Source: Fervidicella metallireducens AeB
GTDB lineage: Bacteria; Bacillota; Clostridia; Clostridiales; Caloramatoraceae
Assembly (NCBI RefSeq): GCF_000601455.1
Contig: NZ_AZQP01000020.1
Location: 1-46,759, forward strand
Length of the DNA stretch: 46,759 nt
Direction: 5' to 3'
A program made the position numbers and the translations under genes. This document shows, in pieces, positions 46,546 to 46,759 of this stretch. Below the pieces are notes generated by a model. It ran no database searches. It worked only from the letters and a program-made list of their open reading frames with translations, and had not been told where the DNA came from. Numbering within the stretch: position 1 is the stretch's first letter; every line of letters starts with the position of its first letter.

Positions 46546-46759
46546 ATGAAATATTATAGTATTGGTGAATTTGCTAAATTAATAGGCAAAACTGAACAAA
46601 CTTTAAGGAATTGGGATAAATAGAATATTTTAAAACCTGCTTATGTAGCACTATCAGGTTTTAGATACTATTCAGATGAGCAACTCGATCAAATTCTTGG
46701 CATAAATAAAGTTATTAAACCTAAAAAAGTTATTGGTTATTGTAGAATTTCAAGCCAAA
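46546..46759 (+). pseudogene. IS607-family serine transposase (TnpA), amber stop, cut by window edge
   Basis: The frame opens MKYYSIGEFAKLIGKTEQTL, a MerR-type helix-turn-helix typical of IS607 transposases. It continues LRNWDK, then TAG (46621-46623), then NILKPAYVALSGFRYYSDEQL and the recombinase start KKVIGYCRISSQ, whose Ser would be the nucleophile. A single stop at codon 26 interrupts an otherwise intact family sequence. GAGAGGTGA precedes the ATG. The rest, and any linked tnpB, lie beyond the window. A downstream restart could still give the catalytic domain without the DNA-binding domain. Confidence 0.85.

Overview
The window is chromosomal DNA from a low-GC, spore-forming Firmicute, most likely a member of the Clostridiaceae or a close relative. 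The evidence is the very AT-rich sequence, strong GGAGG-type ribosome binding sites, frequent TTG and GTG starts, the clostridial gene order maf-radC-mreBCD-PBP2-minCDE-rodA-mgsA-spoIVFA/FB-radical SAM-rng-rplU-rpmA-spo0B-obgE-yhbY-nadD-yqeK-LCP-rsfS, and a complete selenocysteine system. Nearly all genes are on the + strand and most of the window is core genome. No rRNA, CRISPR array or prophage was seen.

Layout. 1-4958: a polar amino-acid ABC transporter (binding lipoprotein, permease, ATPase) directly followed by argG and argH, so uptake and the last two steps of arginine synthesis look like one transcription unit. ArgR-box-like sites lie at its promoter. 5016-6172 (minus): a class V aminotransferase / cysteine desulfurase-like gene broken by a one-base deletion. 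6342-7064: a peptidase C26 family protein that has lost all three catalytic residues. 7176-8543: a SPOR-like membrane protein and an orphan HATPase protein. 8797-18769: DUF4321, maf, radC, mreBCD, PBP2, minCDE, rodA and mgsA, i.e. cell shape and division-site selection. 18863-20397: a SpoIVFA/SpoIVFB pair for sigma-K activation. 20400-25172: two radical-SAM-associated genes, RNase G, an L21 leader RNA, rplU and rpmA. 25257-30297: spo0B-like, obgE, yhbY, nadD, yqeK, an LCP-family gene with a terminal frameshift, and rsfS. 30411-32114: ridA facing a D,D-carboxypeptidase across a long perfect hairpin.

32226-37396: comEA, then the selenocysteine cassette selD-selA-selB-tRNA-Sec. selD contains an in-frame UGA (Sec14) followed by a SECIS-like hairpin. 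37549-42391: a second D,D-carboxypeptidase, a 49-codon small gene, a TVP38-family membrane protein, and a yybP-ykoY (Mn2+) riboswitch with terminator in front of a P-type ATPase. The riboswitch starts inside the end of the TVP38 gene. 42483-45955: a hypothetical gene, comEC and holA. 45981-46250 (minus): rpsT. 46546-end: the start of an IS607-family serine transposase with an in-frame amber stop, cut by the window edge.

Most of the window is ordinary housekeeping sequence. The points most worth a second look are the catalytically dead C26 protein, the riboswitch-ATPase unit, the Sec-containing SelD, the two single-base deletions, the unprocessed-type L27 without a Prp gene, and an RNase G homologue without the Zn-link cysteines. 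I did not find a convincing wholly new system.
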